64,000 bases of DNA, taken from Brugia malayi (Eukaryota > Nematoda > Chromadorea > Rhabditida > Onchocercidae). A program made the translations under genes and the position numbers. Positions 37,301 to 59,748 of this stretch are shown here, piece after piece; position 1 is the stretch's first letter; each line of letters opens with the position of its first letter. The notes under the pieces were generated by a model. The model did not search any database and had not been told where the DNA came from. It saw only the letters and a program-made list of their open reading frames with translations. Location of the stretch: NCBI RefSeq assembly GCF_000002995.4, contig NW_025062476.1, forward strand, positions 5,135,001-5,199,000, given 5' to 3'.

Positions 37301-40300
37301 ACCAACAAATACTATTTATTCTATTGTGCTTTTAATTTTGCATATTTAAAAAATAATTCAATGAAGTTAAAATTTTTAATCATATTACTTGCATGCAGTT
37401 TGAATTAATATAAAATTATTAAAAATTAACTCTGCTTCCAAAAAAGAAAAAATACTTCAATAATGCATAACTTTATAAGTGATAACAAATATCAGAAAAA
37501 TTATATAGATTTATTTTATTGCTACTGAAATATTCTTATCTATCAATAGATTAATCTAATAAAAGAAAAAAAGGTGAGCAATAAATGATAAAAATAATAC
37601 TACAGATATTTTTAAGAAGAAAAATCGAAACCTTTCAAATTAATTAAAATATTACTTACCTGAAGTAATTTCGAATTTCCCCATGGTATCATTTCAAGTT
37701 CAATAAGTCCACGAAATTGATTGTAAATATTTCCCAGATGATTTACAATAAAACGTTGACAATATGGGCATAATGCTTCATAATATAAACTTAATTTTAC
37801 TGGTAACTTTACCCGTCGAAATTGATCGCATTGTTGCTTAACATTACAACGTTTAGCTGATTCATGGCTATCACACCATAGATCGGGTGGTATATCACAA
37901 CACTGTAACAACTTAATTATTAATTAGTAATAAATTAATTCCGTCTTTTTCCTCTTATTCAACAATTCATCGTTTATTTTTTGTTTTGAACTGCTTTTAC
38001 ATTTCTTACATTTTATTTGTTAAGATAAAATGATTTTTTTGCTGAGCGAAATATTTATCAAATTTCATCAAAAAAAAAAAAAAATATCCTTATCATATTA
38101 AAGTTAAAATTTGCTTTATTTTGTTTTTCTTTCTTTTTTTTTTTAAACTTGTTAAAGTAGCGATATAAATTTATAATATTATTTTGTTGAAGAAAGAACA
38201 AAATTAAATTTTTTGTAAAAAATTTCATTGCAATTAATAGAAAGCAAAATTTACTATTGATTGCTTGTTATTGATTAATGATGTAGTATTAAGTGATTAG
38301 TAAACAAATATTTTTTGTTTCTTGAACTTAAAAATATTTATTATGCTTTGCTGTTATGTCATATTTGATAGCACAGTAATTACAAACTTTCAATTGATCG
38401 TTTTAATTAAAGTATATAAGTTAAATACAACCTTGAAGCAGAGAATTCATGTTAACATGTAATCAATTCATAATTTTTTAAATTACATCATCCTCATCGC
38501 AATGTTTCGTGATTTAATTTAAATCATTTTCAGTTTGCATTCAAAAATCCTATATTTTAGATAAATTTCTTTAATTGTACTTGAAAATTTGATTTTAACT
38601 TCGTTCTAAAATTTTCATTTTTTCCTATTAATTTCGTTATTCAATGATAAATTATTTTCTAACACAACAATTCACTGTTCTAGGATATGCTAATTAACAA
38701 CAAAAAGTATTAGCAAAAGAAATAACTAAACAATTAGAAATTATGGACTCAAAAATTATTTCATCATAAAAGCAAAATGATTAATAAAATTTATCAAAAA
38801 AACTATATCACCAAGAATTTTACTTTTATAAGGATACTTAAAATATATTAAAGACTTCAAATGACACTAATTAGCATTCTCAAAAATTTTAAGTGCTAAT
38901 TGTTGGATTTCAAAAAAAACTAATGTTGATTAGATTAAATAAACAATTGCTGTAACAGTTTTATTTCTTCTCTTTTAAACAAATTAATTTAACCTTTTCA
39001 TTTCTTCTTTATGTTTTAATTTTAGAAATTAAAAAAGAAAATTGTTCTTCATTTTTTTTTTAATTTTGGAAATTAAAAAAATAATTTCTCACATTTGCAA
39101 AAAATACTTTAGAATTAATTTATATTTTAAGATATTACTCATTTTTTGCTTTATTTCATTTCTGTTGTTCTCAACTGTTTTCAATTTTTGAAAAAAAAAA
39201 AAAAATTAATTCCCTTTTTAATTTCTCTTTAAAAAAAATGTGATAAACTTTTTTTTTCTTCTTGGAAAAAAAAGTTTATCACATTTTATTCTCTTTAAAA
39301 ATAAAAATAGTTTAAAAGTTTGACCAATTTTCGAAAAATTTTCTTCTCAAACTGTTTGATTAAAATCATTTTCTATTTCTTTCTCGTTCTCTTTCTTCCT
39401 TTTTTTTTCTAAATCTGAATGGATATTAATTTTGCTTCACTGAAAAATTTAATGCTTTCATTCTTTTCTCTTAGCTTTACAAATAATAAATCATTTCGAA
39501 TTATTTTCTATTTTAAATGATAATTTTGAGTTAAGGTATATTTTTTCATGCAAACTAACAATGAAAAAATTTGAAATTACTTCCGCTTCGTTCTTGAAAT
39601 TATAATAGTTATAGTGAAAAACGAAATAAGAAATTATTTTTGTCCAGATAAGTCTTTTGAAAGTAACAAAAAAAAAAAAAAAAATCCAATAGAATTAAAA
39701 ATTTTATTTTTGGAAATTTTTCATTTTAAAAAGATTTGATCAAAACCAGTGAAATATTGTGGATGAAAAAATGATTCGGAAGTTACTGTGAAATTGTGAA
39801 AAAAAGAAAAAATTAAGTAAATAAAATATGAAAAAGAAAAATGTTAATTTTTTTCTAATGTGAGAAACATTAAAATTTTTTTTTTTAAAAAAAAAAAAAA
39901 AGTAAAGTAATTAATTATACACGGAAATTGTAAGGAAGAAAATTAATCGTTGAGGCTTCAAAATTTCTTTGCTATATTATATATAACATTTCATTGTATT
40001 ATCAATTTGATAGTTTACTGATTCAATATATTAAGTGCAAAAATATTTAATTCAACATTTGCTTTTCCATGAAAAACGATAAATTGAATTAAAAATGGAA
40101 TAAATGGTGGTAATTAATACTTAATAGAAAAAGTAAGAGAAAAAGATGTAGGATTTCATTGTGTTATTAATATATTATTACATTATTATTCTCATTATTA
40201 TTGTATATTGCATCTCATGTCATAATAATGATTATTATTAATGCTACTATTGTTGACATATTATAATAATATTTCGAATTTATGAAAATTTACAACTTCG

Positions 40301-40439
40301 AAATTGAGCTCCGTACTATATTTTCAACAACTAATTAACAGCTCTATCAAAATGATAAGAAACAAACCTTGATTATTTGTATGAATATAATAACTAGTGA
40401 AAATGATACTGATAAGCATTTATTCCAAGTAGTAACCAT
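34325..40439 (-). CDS. GILT-like lysosomal/secreted thiol reductase
   Basis: GILT enzymes reduce protein disulfides in acidic compartments. Four exons: 40439-40368, 37902-37660, 35012-34816 and 34538-34325. Phases match and give 241 aa. Exon 1 encodes a hydrophobic signal peptide (about residues 9-24). The active-site CxxC is C-P-Y-C at residues 69-72, following Y-Y-E-A-L. The family signature C-x-H-G-x2-E-C-x2-N-x4-C is present at residues 111-126 as C-N-H-G-P-I-E-C-N-A-N-K-L-Q-S-C, with Asn where Gln is usual. A downstream C-Y-D-S-E-R-G motif and V-P-Y-L-L-I-N-G complete the fold. Extra Cys residues between the signal peptide and the CxxC (25, 26, 34, 43, 49) form a nematode-style N-terminal extension. 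Introns 1 and 2 are each about 2.5 kb. Confidence 0.92.
35013..37659 (-). other. Long GILT intron 2
   Basis: A 2.6-kb intron of extreme A/T content with many A and T runs (for example a T run near 36588-36610). I see no exon, repeat family or RNA gene in it. Confidence 0.7.
37903..40367 (-). other. Long GILT intron 1
   Basis: A 2.5-kb A/T-rich intron between the signal-peptide exon and the rest of the protein. It contains a near-perfect inverted repeat around 39235-39284, where GTGATAAACTTTTTTTTTCT pairs with AAGTTTATCACATTTTA. No coding or RNA gene was found. Confidence 0.7.
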
Positions 40440-42560
40440 TAATAATATTCTTCACTTTACAGCAATTCACAAATAGAATTAAATTTGAAGTATTCACTAG
40501 TGGCACCTGTCGTTAATGTTAACAAATATGCAGATGAAATGATATTATGGCACAAAAGGAGCCGAAGTACCGGAAAGTAAATCGAAACCAAACAGATGTT
40601 AAACTGATTGTCTCTTCAATTTTTAAATAAACTGCAAAGTGAAAAGTTTGATAGTTGCTAGGGTGGAGCTAACATAAATTATAACCAATACAAATGAAAT
40701 AATTTATTTAAGATGTAAATTGATGTTAAACTATTGATTTAGTGGTACCACAATTACTACTACTACTACCATTATTATTACTTTTTATTACTACTGCTAT
40801 TATTAATATAAATATTGCTGTTATTATTACTATTACTGCTTGCAGTTCCAGGAATGAATGATTACTTTGCGAATAATAAAGACAGTTGCTCGTTTAGCAC
40901 TGCTTTAGATGGAATTATTCTTACTTAATTATTTAACAATATCTGACAGTAATAGTTACTTACTTACTTACTTAATTATAACTAACTACTATCTAATACA
41001 ATAACTGTAAATAAATGAATGAATGAATGCATCAACTAATGATGAATGATTAAATAGTATCAGGGATGAAACGAAATACGAATAATGATAAGTAGGATAA
41101 TATCATAAATAAAACAATATAAAACAAGAAATTGATTTCTGTGAACAATAATTTTCTGATATGACATTTGAAAGAAGCAATTTAACTTAATTAGTTAATT
41201 GGCTAATATTACTGTAATTAGTGATTTTTTAAAAAAAAAAATGTAAAAATTTATTAATGTAGAAAAGCTTATTAAAGAAATTTTTAAGAGCATTTAGTTA
41301 GCAAATTGAAAAATAGTTTCTCATAAGATAACGCATCTTTGTTGTGTAAATAAATTAACACATTTGCATCATAGATTTCATTTTTTAAATGAAATTTGAA
41401 AAAATTTCGTTTGAGAATTGAATGAATTAAGCATTCAAAAATCTCAACTGCAATTTTTTTTCTCGAAGTAATTCAAAAAAATTTTTAAGTGAATTTTTTA
41501 GATTCTCCTTATTCAAATTTATTAGTTAAAGTTCAAATAATAAATCACAAATGTTATCTGAAAAAACAATTTAACATTTTCAATAATAACATTCAGATTA
41601 AAAAATTAAAGAAAAGGAATTCTATAAATTTTATTAGAAATAAAGACCCATTATTTGAATAAAACTAAATGAATGACTCACCCATCGGCGCCATTTGTAT
41701 TAATCCTACTTTACTTTTTTTTATCTTAACCAAAAGCAAACATTTTTTTTCTTCTTACCTTAAAAGCTATACTACATTATCCACAGATATTCATTTTATG
41801 TCTCATATATATTTGTTAATAACTAAAAGAAAAAAAAAAAGTAAGAAAGCATCTTTTCATTCTGTAAGTCAAATGCATAATTATATAATTTCACTGCAAA
41901 TATAAAAACGACTTAGTATTTTATGTAATTTTTCAATTTTTTCTTTCATTCTTATTTGTTTAATCATTTTAACTAATTGTATAAATTATTGATTCGCTAT
42001 TTAAGAATACGAGAAAATACCTGAACAATGTAATTTCAAGGTTTTTCATGTATCGTAAATTCCTATCATGAATACATTTATCAATGGAATAGTAGATGTT
42101 TATTAATTTAAATGATTGACAAATGAATAAAAGTAATTTCATTGAATAGAAAAACTACTGAAAATTATACAATTCATAACGCTATAGATTGAATTAATTC
42201 CTATTCGTCATCCAATTTTAGATAACTAACACGAATGAAATATCATTTATTTCAAATCGTTTCAAAGTATGTTTCAATTGAAACACAGATAATTTAGAAA
42301 CATAAAATCCTAACAGAATATAATTCAAATTCATTCAAAATATGAACTGCAGTTTTATATATGTATATCTGAAAAATTTATAAAAATTGATGAATTTAAT
42401 GACATTTACAAAGAGGAAATTTGTTTAAAGCATACTTAATAAATGAGTTAGAATCATATAAAAGAATAAAAAGTTTCATTACAATACAATAAAATTTCAT
42501 TTTTTTTTAAAAAAAAAAAGGAACCCGCAATTGATAAAGATTTTCTGCAACAAATAACTA
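40440..42560. other. Intergenic region with TAC/TAT triplet repeats
   Basis: About 2.1 kb between the GILT start and the 3' end of the gamma-tubulin complex gene. It contains an imperfect ACT/ATT triplet repeat (about 40755-40840) and a short run of TTAC units near 40958-40972. The GILT promoter should lie at its left end. I found no gene. Confidence 0.55.
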
Positions 42561-45500
42561 TTAGATGAGCAATGGCTGAAGTAAATTAAATATGGTACCA
42601 TGCATCGAACGACCTAAGCCAACTAATAAATCTTTTTCTCGTCTCACAACTTTTAACATTTCCTCAACATCACGTACACTAACAATATCCATTCGAAAAC
42701 GTAATTCAACTTCTGTTGCTCGATCGCACAGTTTTGTTATAGCATCATGAATCAAAGCACGGGTACCACTTCTGAAAACAAACAATTTATCTCCATGCAA
42801 ATAAATTATAAAGAAAAAAACCATAGAAAAGATAAAATTAAAATAAAAAAAAATCCTTTGTAAATAAATGCAATTATTTTTTTTCAAATTGATGAATTAT
42901 GAGATTCCTATAATACTAATTTTTTCATAAGCAAAAAAAAAAAATCACAGAATACCATTTCTATCGGAAAACTTTTTAAAAATATATTTCCCTACTTTGT
43001 TATTAAATTAGTGAGATGTATATTCAGATCTTCTAGAATACGTTGCGCTTCATCCAAAGTTTTCGACCCTGCTACCAATGCAAATTTTTTCGTCAACATA
43101 GCTTGCAACTAAAATTACCGTTTTAATCATATATCTGGATACTGTTTGTTTAAAAAATATAATTTCTCTATTACTTATGTTTTAAAAATGAAGTGAAAAA
43201 AAAAAAAAAACATACATGAGTGAAAAAAATTTCAGATATTGCAGTTAATGGTTGTGCGATAAAACAAATCAAATGATTGAGCCTTTGTCGACTAATGCTA
43301 AGTTCTTTCGTTGCAGCTACTAAAAATATTCTCTACAACTGGAAATAACAATAAAAAAATTTATTTTTAATGAAATACAATTGATTATTGAAAAGAGTTG
43401 CAAGATTTTTTGTTGCCAACATATGTAGGAAATATGAAAGATTTAATTGATTAAATACATCTACAATTTACTGTGCATATTTGCTATCATAAATATTGAA
43501 AAAAAGGATAAAATACTCAAAAATTTACAATCAATTCGAACTGCTGATAAAGCCTCTTGTGCTTGTAACAGTCGTAACAAGAAACGAAGACAGAGATTAA
43601 GAGTGGAAATAAGCTTGTCTTCTATTAAATAACACATTGGCCAAGAAAGCTAAAAGTAAAAAGTTTCATTGCTAATAAAATTAAAACTGACTTATCAAAT
43701 ATTGTTGCAATTTATGTTTCCGAGTAGCCTTAATCTTAAAAGCGGTAGAAGCAATTTTTAGCAAAATTAATTTTAAAATTAAATGCAAGTGATAAACAGA
43801 AACAAGTACAACATTATGTCCAAATAAGAAATATCGATTTCTATGCATTCTATATACACTTGCTAATAAATTTCTAAAAACAAAAAATTCCCTCACACCT
43901 CACATTTCTTCCAAAATTGAATTGTTAATAAATAAGATAAAGAAAAACCTTTGGTGTTATTACTATATCATCCAGAAGACCACTTGTACAACAAACATCC
44001 CATCTATCGAGAATTTCAAGTGGAAAACCAGAGAGCAGCAAGCTATTTTGAAATGACATTACTACATTGAAATGCGGTGAAGTACGCGTTGCTCCAAATA
44101 GATCAAATGCCATTTCACGCACCGCAAAACCCGTATAAACTGACTGAAAACATTTTTGCATAATAAAAGTTAACTTTCTTAATAAATAATTTAAATATTT
44201 TTAAAACCTTTCAAATAGTTACAATGATTAAGATAATGATAATGATAAATCCGGCTTGAAACATGCACGTAGTAGCAGCAGCAAACCAAAACAAAATTAT
44301 AAAAATTAAATTTAAATACTTACTTCAATCTCTTTTAAGACTTGAGACAATGTATTATTTTCTAACACACAACGAAAAAGAAGAGAAGAGTTATTTTTGG
44401 CACATCTTTCACATGCATATTCCATACTTCGTATAATTTTTTGTGCACTAATAAAAGAACAATCATCTTTCAGTTGTAGAGCTTTTCTCAAGTAGACCGA
44501 AAATTCTAAAATAAATTTTATTCACAATAGAAGAGAAATATGGAAAAATTGTAAGAATGAAGACTGATTTATTCACTCAGCTAAATTATTTTTGTTTCAT
44601 ATCGATTTGCTTAGTAATTTTTCTACCTGTTAGTCTATCATTAATACAGGACATATCATGTCAAAAAAAAATTTAATAAGCAAAAATCAAAAAGATTTTT
44701 AATTTAATCGAAGCTTACTATTAGGTGCTTCATAATCATAGCTGCCAGCACGTAAACGGCGAGCATTTAAAGCACCATTTTCTACATATTTGATTAGAAG
44801 TTTAGACCAAAATAAGCAACGTGTTCGCCTTGCTTGAATTACTGCATTATCATTTACACTAAAATTTTTCAAAATCAGTCCCATTTTAGTTTGAAAATCA
44901 TGTCATTCTTCACTTTGACTCAAAATTCAGAATGGTTAGCTGTACATAAGATGAAATGTATAACCTCTGAAAAATAAATTCGTTTTCAAGCACGGGATCA
45001 ATTTCACCTGTACTGAATAAACGATCAAAATATCGCTCGAAAATTGCTAAAATAACATATTGCAGCCGTCCAATAACTTGTTTCTAAAATAAAAGATGAG
45101 AAAAAAAATCTGAATTTAAAAATTATTTTCTACTGAAATAAATATACAAAAAATTATACCACAGAAAGCGGTCTCAACTCTGCATAAAGAGTTGTGGCCA
45201 GAAAACGATCTAGAAAGCAATCGACAGTTCCATAATTCCAAATGTCGGCAGTGATAATCACCGATAAGCTATTATATACAATAGAAAGTTCCAGGAGTTC
45301 TTTACGAATTGAATGCAAAAGAGTACGTAAATCTAAAAATTAAACAAATAAAAATCAGAAACAACTATCCTATAGATTTGACAAGCAAAGCGATAACAGT
45401 ATCAGAATTAAATTCAATCTTAGATATATTATCATTTTATTTTTGCTGTTTACATCTAATAAAAATACTTTTGTTTACAACGGGCTCAAAAAAGAATTTT

Positions 45501-47402
45501 CTAATGATTTCGTTGATCAATTACAACATAATAAGATGCTGGGTAAAACTTAGCGCGTTGAAATACTTCACCTGGAAATCAAAACAAAACTAAAATACTA
45601 AGCTTACTTAACATATCGTTATTGTAAAGTTGTCCAACAGCTCGAGTGTGCCTACTTAAAAAATCAAGAACAAATTCCTGAAGAACTTGTTCAATCTGCG
45701 AATTAACTTGATTCTTGTGACTGAAAGCTATCAATGCTATGAGTTGAGTATGTGCTTCCAGAAATGGCTCTACATAGGTAGCAATCTGAAAAAGTGATCT
45801 CTTTTTTGTTGCCTTTCTGAAAATATTTATGGTTTCTAAAAATCGATGAACCCCAATAGAAGAAATCATAGCTAACTGATTTTGCTATTTAATACAGAAA
45901 AAACATTCTTACTTCAGTTTGTTTTAGAATTCCATCGCTGAGATAATAACTGTCATCCAATTCATAACGCCCACATGATTTTGGTATCAAAAATGAACAA
46001 TTCCTGTTAACATCCAATAACCTGAAATAATCACTGCAGTTATTTTTAAATAGAAACTTGCAAAACTTGAAATGAAATTATTAATTGTGAGCAATGATCA
46101 AAAACAGAATTTTAAGCTTCAAAAGACTACACTAGAAGTATGCAAAATATGCATGGAGAAAAAATTATTCGATTATCGATAGTAATGCAACTGAATATCG
46201 TATACGTCAAAATATTGACTACAAATTAAAGTAAATGGAAAAATCGTAATCGTAAATTAAATCATTTAAAGTAAATACTAAACAATGAAAAGCAATCTTT
46301 TTATATCACTTCACTTTATGCAAAAACTGCTTACTTCCACTTTTTCTTCAATCTTATTACAATACATAATTTTATGTTGTTTAAACGTAAGGAAAATATT
46401 TCAACAAATATATTAAGCATTAAATGCGATAAGTTAAAATATAAATGTGAATTTATAATAAGAACAGCTTAAAAATTATGCCTTAAAAGATGATTGATGA
46501 GTTCGTGTTCCGTGATCTTAACTCTGTGCTTTGATGGCCTGAAATATGACGTAGTAAGTTTTAAAGATTGCAAAACGCTTAAAAGAATGCTATCATATTA
46601 AATAATTTTCGATCAATTAAGCTGAATTTAGCAATAAATTTGAGTAAGATCAACCATTTCTTGATGAATGATATGGTACAGTTTCAAAAACTATTATTAT
46701 ATATTTCATGAATTATATACGATCTATATATATTAATAAGAAATTTTTGCATGGGATCATAGAGGTTAATAATGTAATGAACTTGAAAATAAAATTGAAA
46801 ACGCTAACCTCTTTTCAAGAGTTTTTAGAATGTTCCTGGTTTTTTTCATCAGTATACTATCTTCAATACTAACTCGGAATGCTTGTACACCTTGTGGAAT
46901 ATTTAACCGATTTGATTCATTTGATACATCAATTTGCCATTTTCTTCCCTTTTCTACAACACGTCTATGATGTGTAAGTGTTCCTCTTGTTGTTTCATTT
47001 GCATTCTGAATCTGCAATAAAATTATTATCAAAAACAACAAATTTAATACTTGAGAAAAAGCTGATTTATTTTTATTCATAAATTTACTAGCAAAGTTTC
47101 AATCCTTCACTTATAATTCAAAATTCTGAATTTTTGATTTAGCCTATACATAAATAATACAGTGTTTGAAAAAAAAAAATCAACATTTGAACGCATACGC
47201 AAAGCATAACTTAAATTTTTATGATTGAATGGAAATAAATTAAAAAAGCAAATAACATCTGTTAATAAATCAAAAAAACTGATAATGCATTTTATTAAAT
47301 GTTCATTTTTTCAATCATTATACTATGTTTTTACAAAAAAAGTCTTTTTTAAAGGAATTGAATAATCATGCATACCTTATCATTTGAATTTTGCTCTTTC
47401 AT
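42561..47402 (-). CDS. Gamma-tubulin complex component (GCP/Spc97-Spc98 family)
   Basis: Members of this family form the ring that nucleates microtubules at centrosomes. Thirteen exons: 47402-47376, 47011-46809, 46021-45913, 45785-45608, 45332-45160, 45083-44965, 44858-44719, 44505-44324, 44143-43949, 43649-43529, 43319-43216, 43108-42996 and 42771-42561. Phases match throughout and give 624 aa. GCP-like features are E-I-D-P-V-L-E-N-E-F-I-F-Q in the position of the family's G-x-x-x-D-x-x-x-E-F-x-I/V motif, then M-S-F-Q-N-S-L-L-L-S-G with D-D-I-V-I-T, then L-S-W-P-M followed by a Leu-rich helix and R-F-L-L-R-L (the family's W-P-x-x-x-I and F-x-x-L-L-x-L). The C-terminal helical region matches GRIP2 in position. 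I cannot tell which GCP class it is; similarity is low, as is usual for nematode GCPs. It is divergent from fzo-1. Confidence 0.75.
46469..46538 (-). other. Possible alternative terminal exon of the GCP gene
   Basis: Within intron 2 a good acceptor (ATATTTCAG) precedes 23 in-phase codons (starting R-P-S-K-H-R-V-K-I-T-E-H-E-L) that end in TAA. If used after exon 2 it would produce a truncated protein of about 100 aa. The main model skips it. Confidence 0.25.
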
Positions 47403-48628
47403 TCAGTTATTATTTCAATAGTCACAGCTCAACTGACTGTATCGGAAATTGAAATTGAAATTTAACATGGACAAACACAAAAATTATAAATAGGAAATAT
47501 GAAATTATAAAAGAAGATAAAGTCAGAGGTGAAATTAAGAGAGATAAACTTTTAGTACTAACATATTCTACTGAAAGTAAAAGGTAAAGAGAAGAAAGAA
47601 AGCAAATTAAAAAAAAAAAATTTCACAGCTTACATTAATAAAGAAAAAAAGAAAGGAACGTAAAAAAATACTGTGTACTGCAATGATGCTGATGATAGAA
47701 AGAATGATTGAGATATAACGGGGGCAGAGATTGTAAGGATTGTAACACATGTAAAATGAAGAGGGTACGAAAGATTGAAAAGATTTCTAGCATGTGGTAG
47801 AATTAGAGACGAGAAAAAATGACCAAATAATGATAATTACTCACTTTTGAATTATTAAAATAATACTTTGATTAATTAGACGAGAGAGCAGGTTGGAAGT
47901 TAAATTACAATCGCAACAAGTATCGATGCCCACGGGTAAATTGTTAGGTAAACTGGTACATATCAGGGATGAATGTGATTGCATTGTATGGACTGTTTGG
48001 TTTGGATCCGGTTATATTTTTCTCAATTTTGACAGTAAGATTTCAGTTAGAGTAGTTTAGATGAAGCGGACATTATTTACGTGGGGCCAGGCGATATCGA
48101 TTATTTGATTAGCATGAAGTCAGATCGATTTGATTAGGATAAGATCAGATCAGTTCGACTGGTATAATTAAGGAAGAATTAATATGCTAAATGATGTGCT
48201 TGATTTATTTCTTTCTCAATTTTGACAAATACTCCGCACATATTCTTCTTGTACTCTTAAGCTTTACAAACTATTATAGTATCAGATATTTCCGTTTCTT
48301 ATTGTCATTCCTTTTCTTCTCTTCTCTCTCTCATTTTTCTCACTTGTTTTCTTTCATACTTCACCAAAATTAAATCTTATGTTGCACATATTAAGTGAAT
48401 TTCATAACGTTTGTGTTCTACGTGTTACGTGAATTTCAAAATTTACATATTACGTGAATTCCATCAGATCATCAGTCGGCACTCATTTACATTTGTTAGG
48501 TTTACCATTTGTTCGGAATATGTACATTTTTCGTTCTAAAGAATTTTTTATTAAAGTACTTTATAAAATATTTTAAATAGTGTATTTTCAGAATTGGTCG
48601 ACATAACATATCGCCTTCCGGCAGTGAC
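47403..48628. promoter_or_regulatory. Divergent promoter region (GCP gene / fzo-1)
   Basis: The 1.2 kb between opposite start codons should contain both promoters. It includ a spaced set of three related 11-mers: TTAAGTGAATT (48391-48401), TTACGTGAATT (48425-48435) and TTACGTGAATT (48450-48460). TTACGTGA is close to C/EBP- and PAR-type bZIP sites. A TTTTCAG at 48584-48590 could be the spliced-leader acceptor of fzo-1. Confidence 0.5.
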
Positions 48629-57330
<8,702 letters not shown>

Positions 57331-59748
57331 TGAACACTGTAAAATATTTTCATTTTTATTGCATGTTACTTGTACCCGTAAACTTAATCTCAAAGTTACG
57401 AGCAACTGTAATGATTTAGGTTTTCATCACTATTTTGAGATAAGGTATGAAGAAAAAAGAGAAAAAATAAATTAAATGCGAAAAATTTCGCCTTCTTTCT
57501 AGATTTTCTATCTTTTTACTATTAGAATAAAAGCAGAAATGAAAATTTATAACCGACTAATTTTCTCTTCTTGACATTTTTTGTGCCTTCTCTCGTGCGG
57601 GTTAATGTGTATTTACTTTAGTCATTTTTGTTTTATACTTAAGTTATTCTTCAAGCAGTAGTTATTCATCAATTTAGATTCGAATTTCATTCATTCTCAA
57701 ACTTGTCGTATAGCTTAAATTACTTCATTTTTATTGAATTTTACAACTTTTTTTTATCAATGAATTATGTTATTTCAGTTTTCATTAGATGATTGTTTAC
57801 TGAGACTTTTCATTTGGTTGGTTTGTATTTAGAAAATTCAACAAAAGAAAAAAAATTATAAGCATGATTTTTTTTTCTCAGTTGTGCATTCATTGTGTAA
57901 TGATATTTGTTTTGGAAAAAAAAGAAAAAAATTCGTCTACATGTTTAAAAGCATTTTCTCACTGAAAAAAAGAAGTGAAAAGTATGATAAGATTCTTTTA
58001 CGGTTATCGCATAATTAAAAAGCTAAAAGAAACAAAAACTGAAATACTGATATAGAATGAATCAATCGGATCAGTATTTGAATATAAATTTATTGGTAAA
58101 TGATAACTTTTTCATATTAGTATATTTTCAACATCAGCCATAATATACTTGAAGTAAAAATTGAATGCTAATATCACTAATCATAAAAGTAGCTAATAAC
58201 AATAAAATTTCGGTGAGTACTATTTACATATAATAATACAGATTGTTTGCAGTTAAAGGAATCAAATTTTAATTACAACTGTTGATAGCTGTAAATGATA
58301 GCAATGTTAATGAATAATGTCTAATAGTAAAATTGATATGTTTATCATCTGGGCTAACTAATTTCCTCGAAAAATATCTTTTGTGGTACGAAAGCATTTA
58401 TCGGTGGTACACAGCTGACATCTCAGCTAAGCCTTTCCAATCCAATCAATCGATTAATCAAAAGTTGGACTTTTTGAATATTTGCTAGGCAGATGATGCA
58501 TAGTAGTGATTGATCGAGATTCTACCAAATTTCATTCATGCTATTTGGATGATGATATGCCAGTGTATTTTCTGTTATTTAGTCTTTTTTTTTTAACATT
58601 ATGATAAAGTTTTTTTTTTTTTTCAATAGTATGTACTTCTTTTTAACGTTAAGAAATTCTATTTCTAATTAGACTACTTCTCTTTTCACATTATTTTGAT
58701 ACTACTAATTATTTATGAAAGTATACTTCAAAAAAAAAAAAAGTAAATAAAAAAAAATTCTACTGTACTGTAAGGCTCTAGCATAATTTGGATATTTATT
58801 AAAACTAATTATTGGATATTATAGATTTAACATTTTATTTTAGTAAAATAATTATTTTACAATACTATATTCGGGAAAGAAAATGCTAAATTTTTTTTCA
58901 CTAATACAACTAAAATTAGTATAGAAATCATTAATGGGAATTTATATTTCAATTTGTTAAACTCGTTGAAGACAAGTTATTAACAAACTTTTGTATGTAT
59001 AAAATTATGCATGAATTTAATTTCCCTTTCTTTTTCATTTTATTTGATTAATTATTGTTTTGAATGAGATTTTAATACTAATATTAAAATAAAAATAATT
59101 TAAATGACTAATGGAAATGTTAATGCAATATTTCAATGAAATTTATGGAAAAGATAAAAATGATAAGTGTTAGTTAGCTGATATAATATCTTAATTAACA
59201 AGATAATAATAGATATAATTATATCGAATTTCTTGTGATCTAATGAAGTTCTGTTGAATTGTTTCATTTAAATTTTTCATTTTTTAAAAAATTAAATGAT
59301 GAAAATTTGATTAAAATAAAAGATATTTTCAATCAGGTGGCACTCTTCAGATAGTTTAACGAGTGAAAATATAATCCAAATCAATTCTCTCTGTTTAATA
59401 TGCTCCATTACTATTGGCTGAAAATTTAAATTTGATATTAATTAATGAATTCAAATTGAAATGTGGAGAAAAAGAAGCAAATGAATTGATAAATCATTAT
59501 TTTCATTTCACTCATGCACTACAGCAAATTAATTGCAGTAAAATTTACAATTCAGTCTTTAATTAAGATGCGAAAAGTTTATTAATTTCAATTGATTGAT
59601 TAAATTTAGCCCGGAATTTTTTAAAAAGATGCCTTTTTTGTTTCTTTAATCATTATTTTAGTTAGAAAGCAATCTCGAATATTTCTAATTTTTTCTTCTC
59701 ATTTTTTAGCATCACAAAATTACAAAAAAATTTTTATTCTTTAAAATT
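57331..59748. other. Intergenic region between fzo-1 and the symporter gene
   Basis: About 2.4 kb of A/T-rich DNA. It should contain the fzo-1 3' UTR at its left (AATAAA occurs near 57466) and the symporter promoter at its right. No exon, tRNA or distinct repeat was found. Confidence 0.55.
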
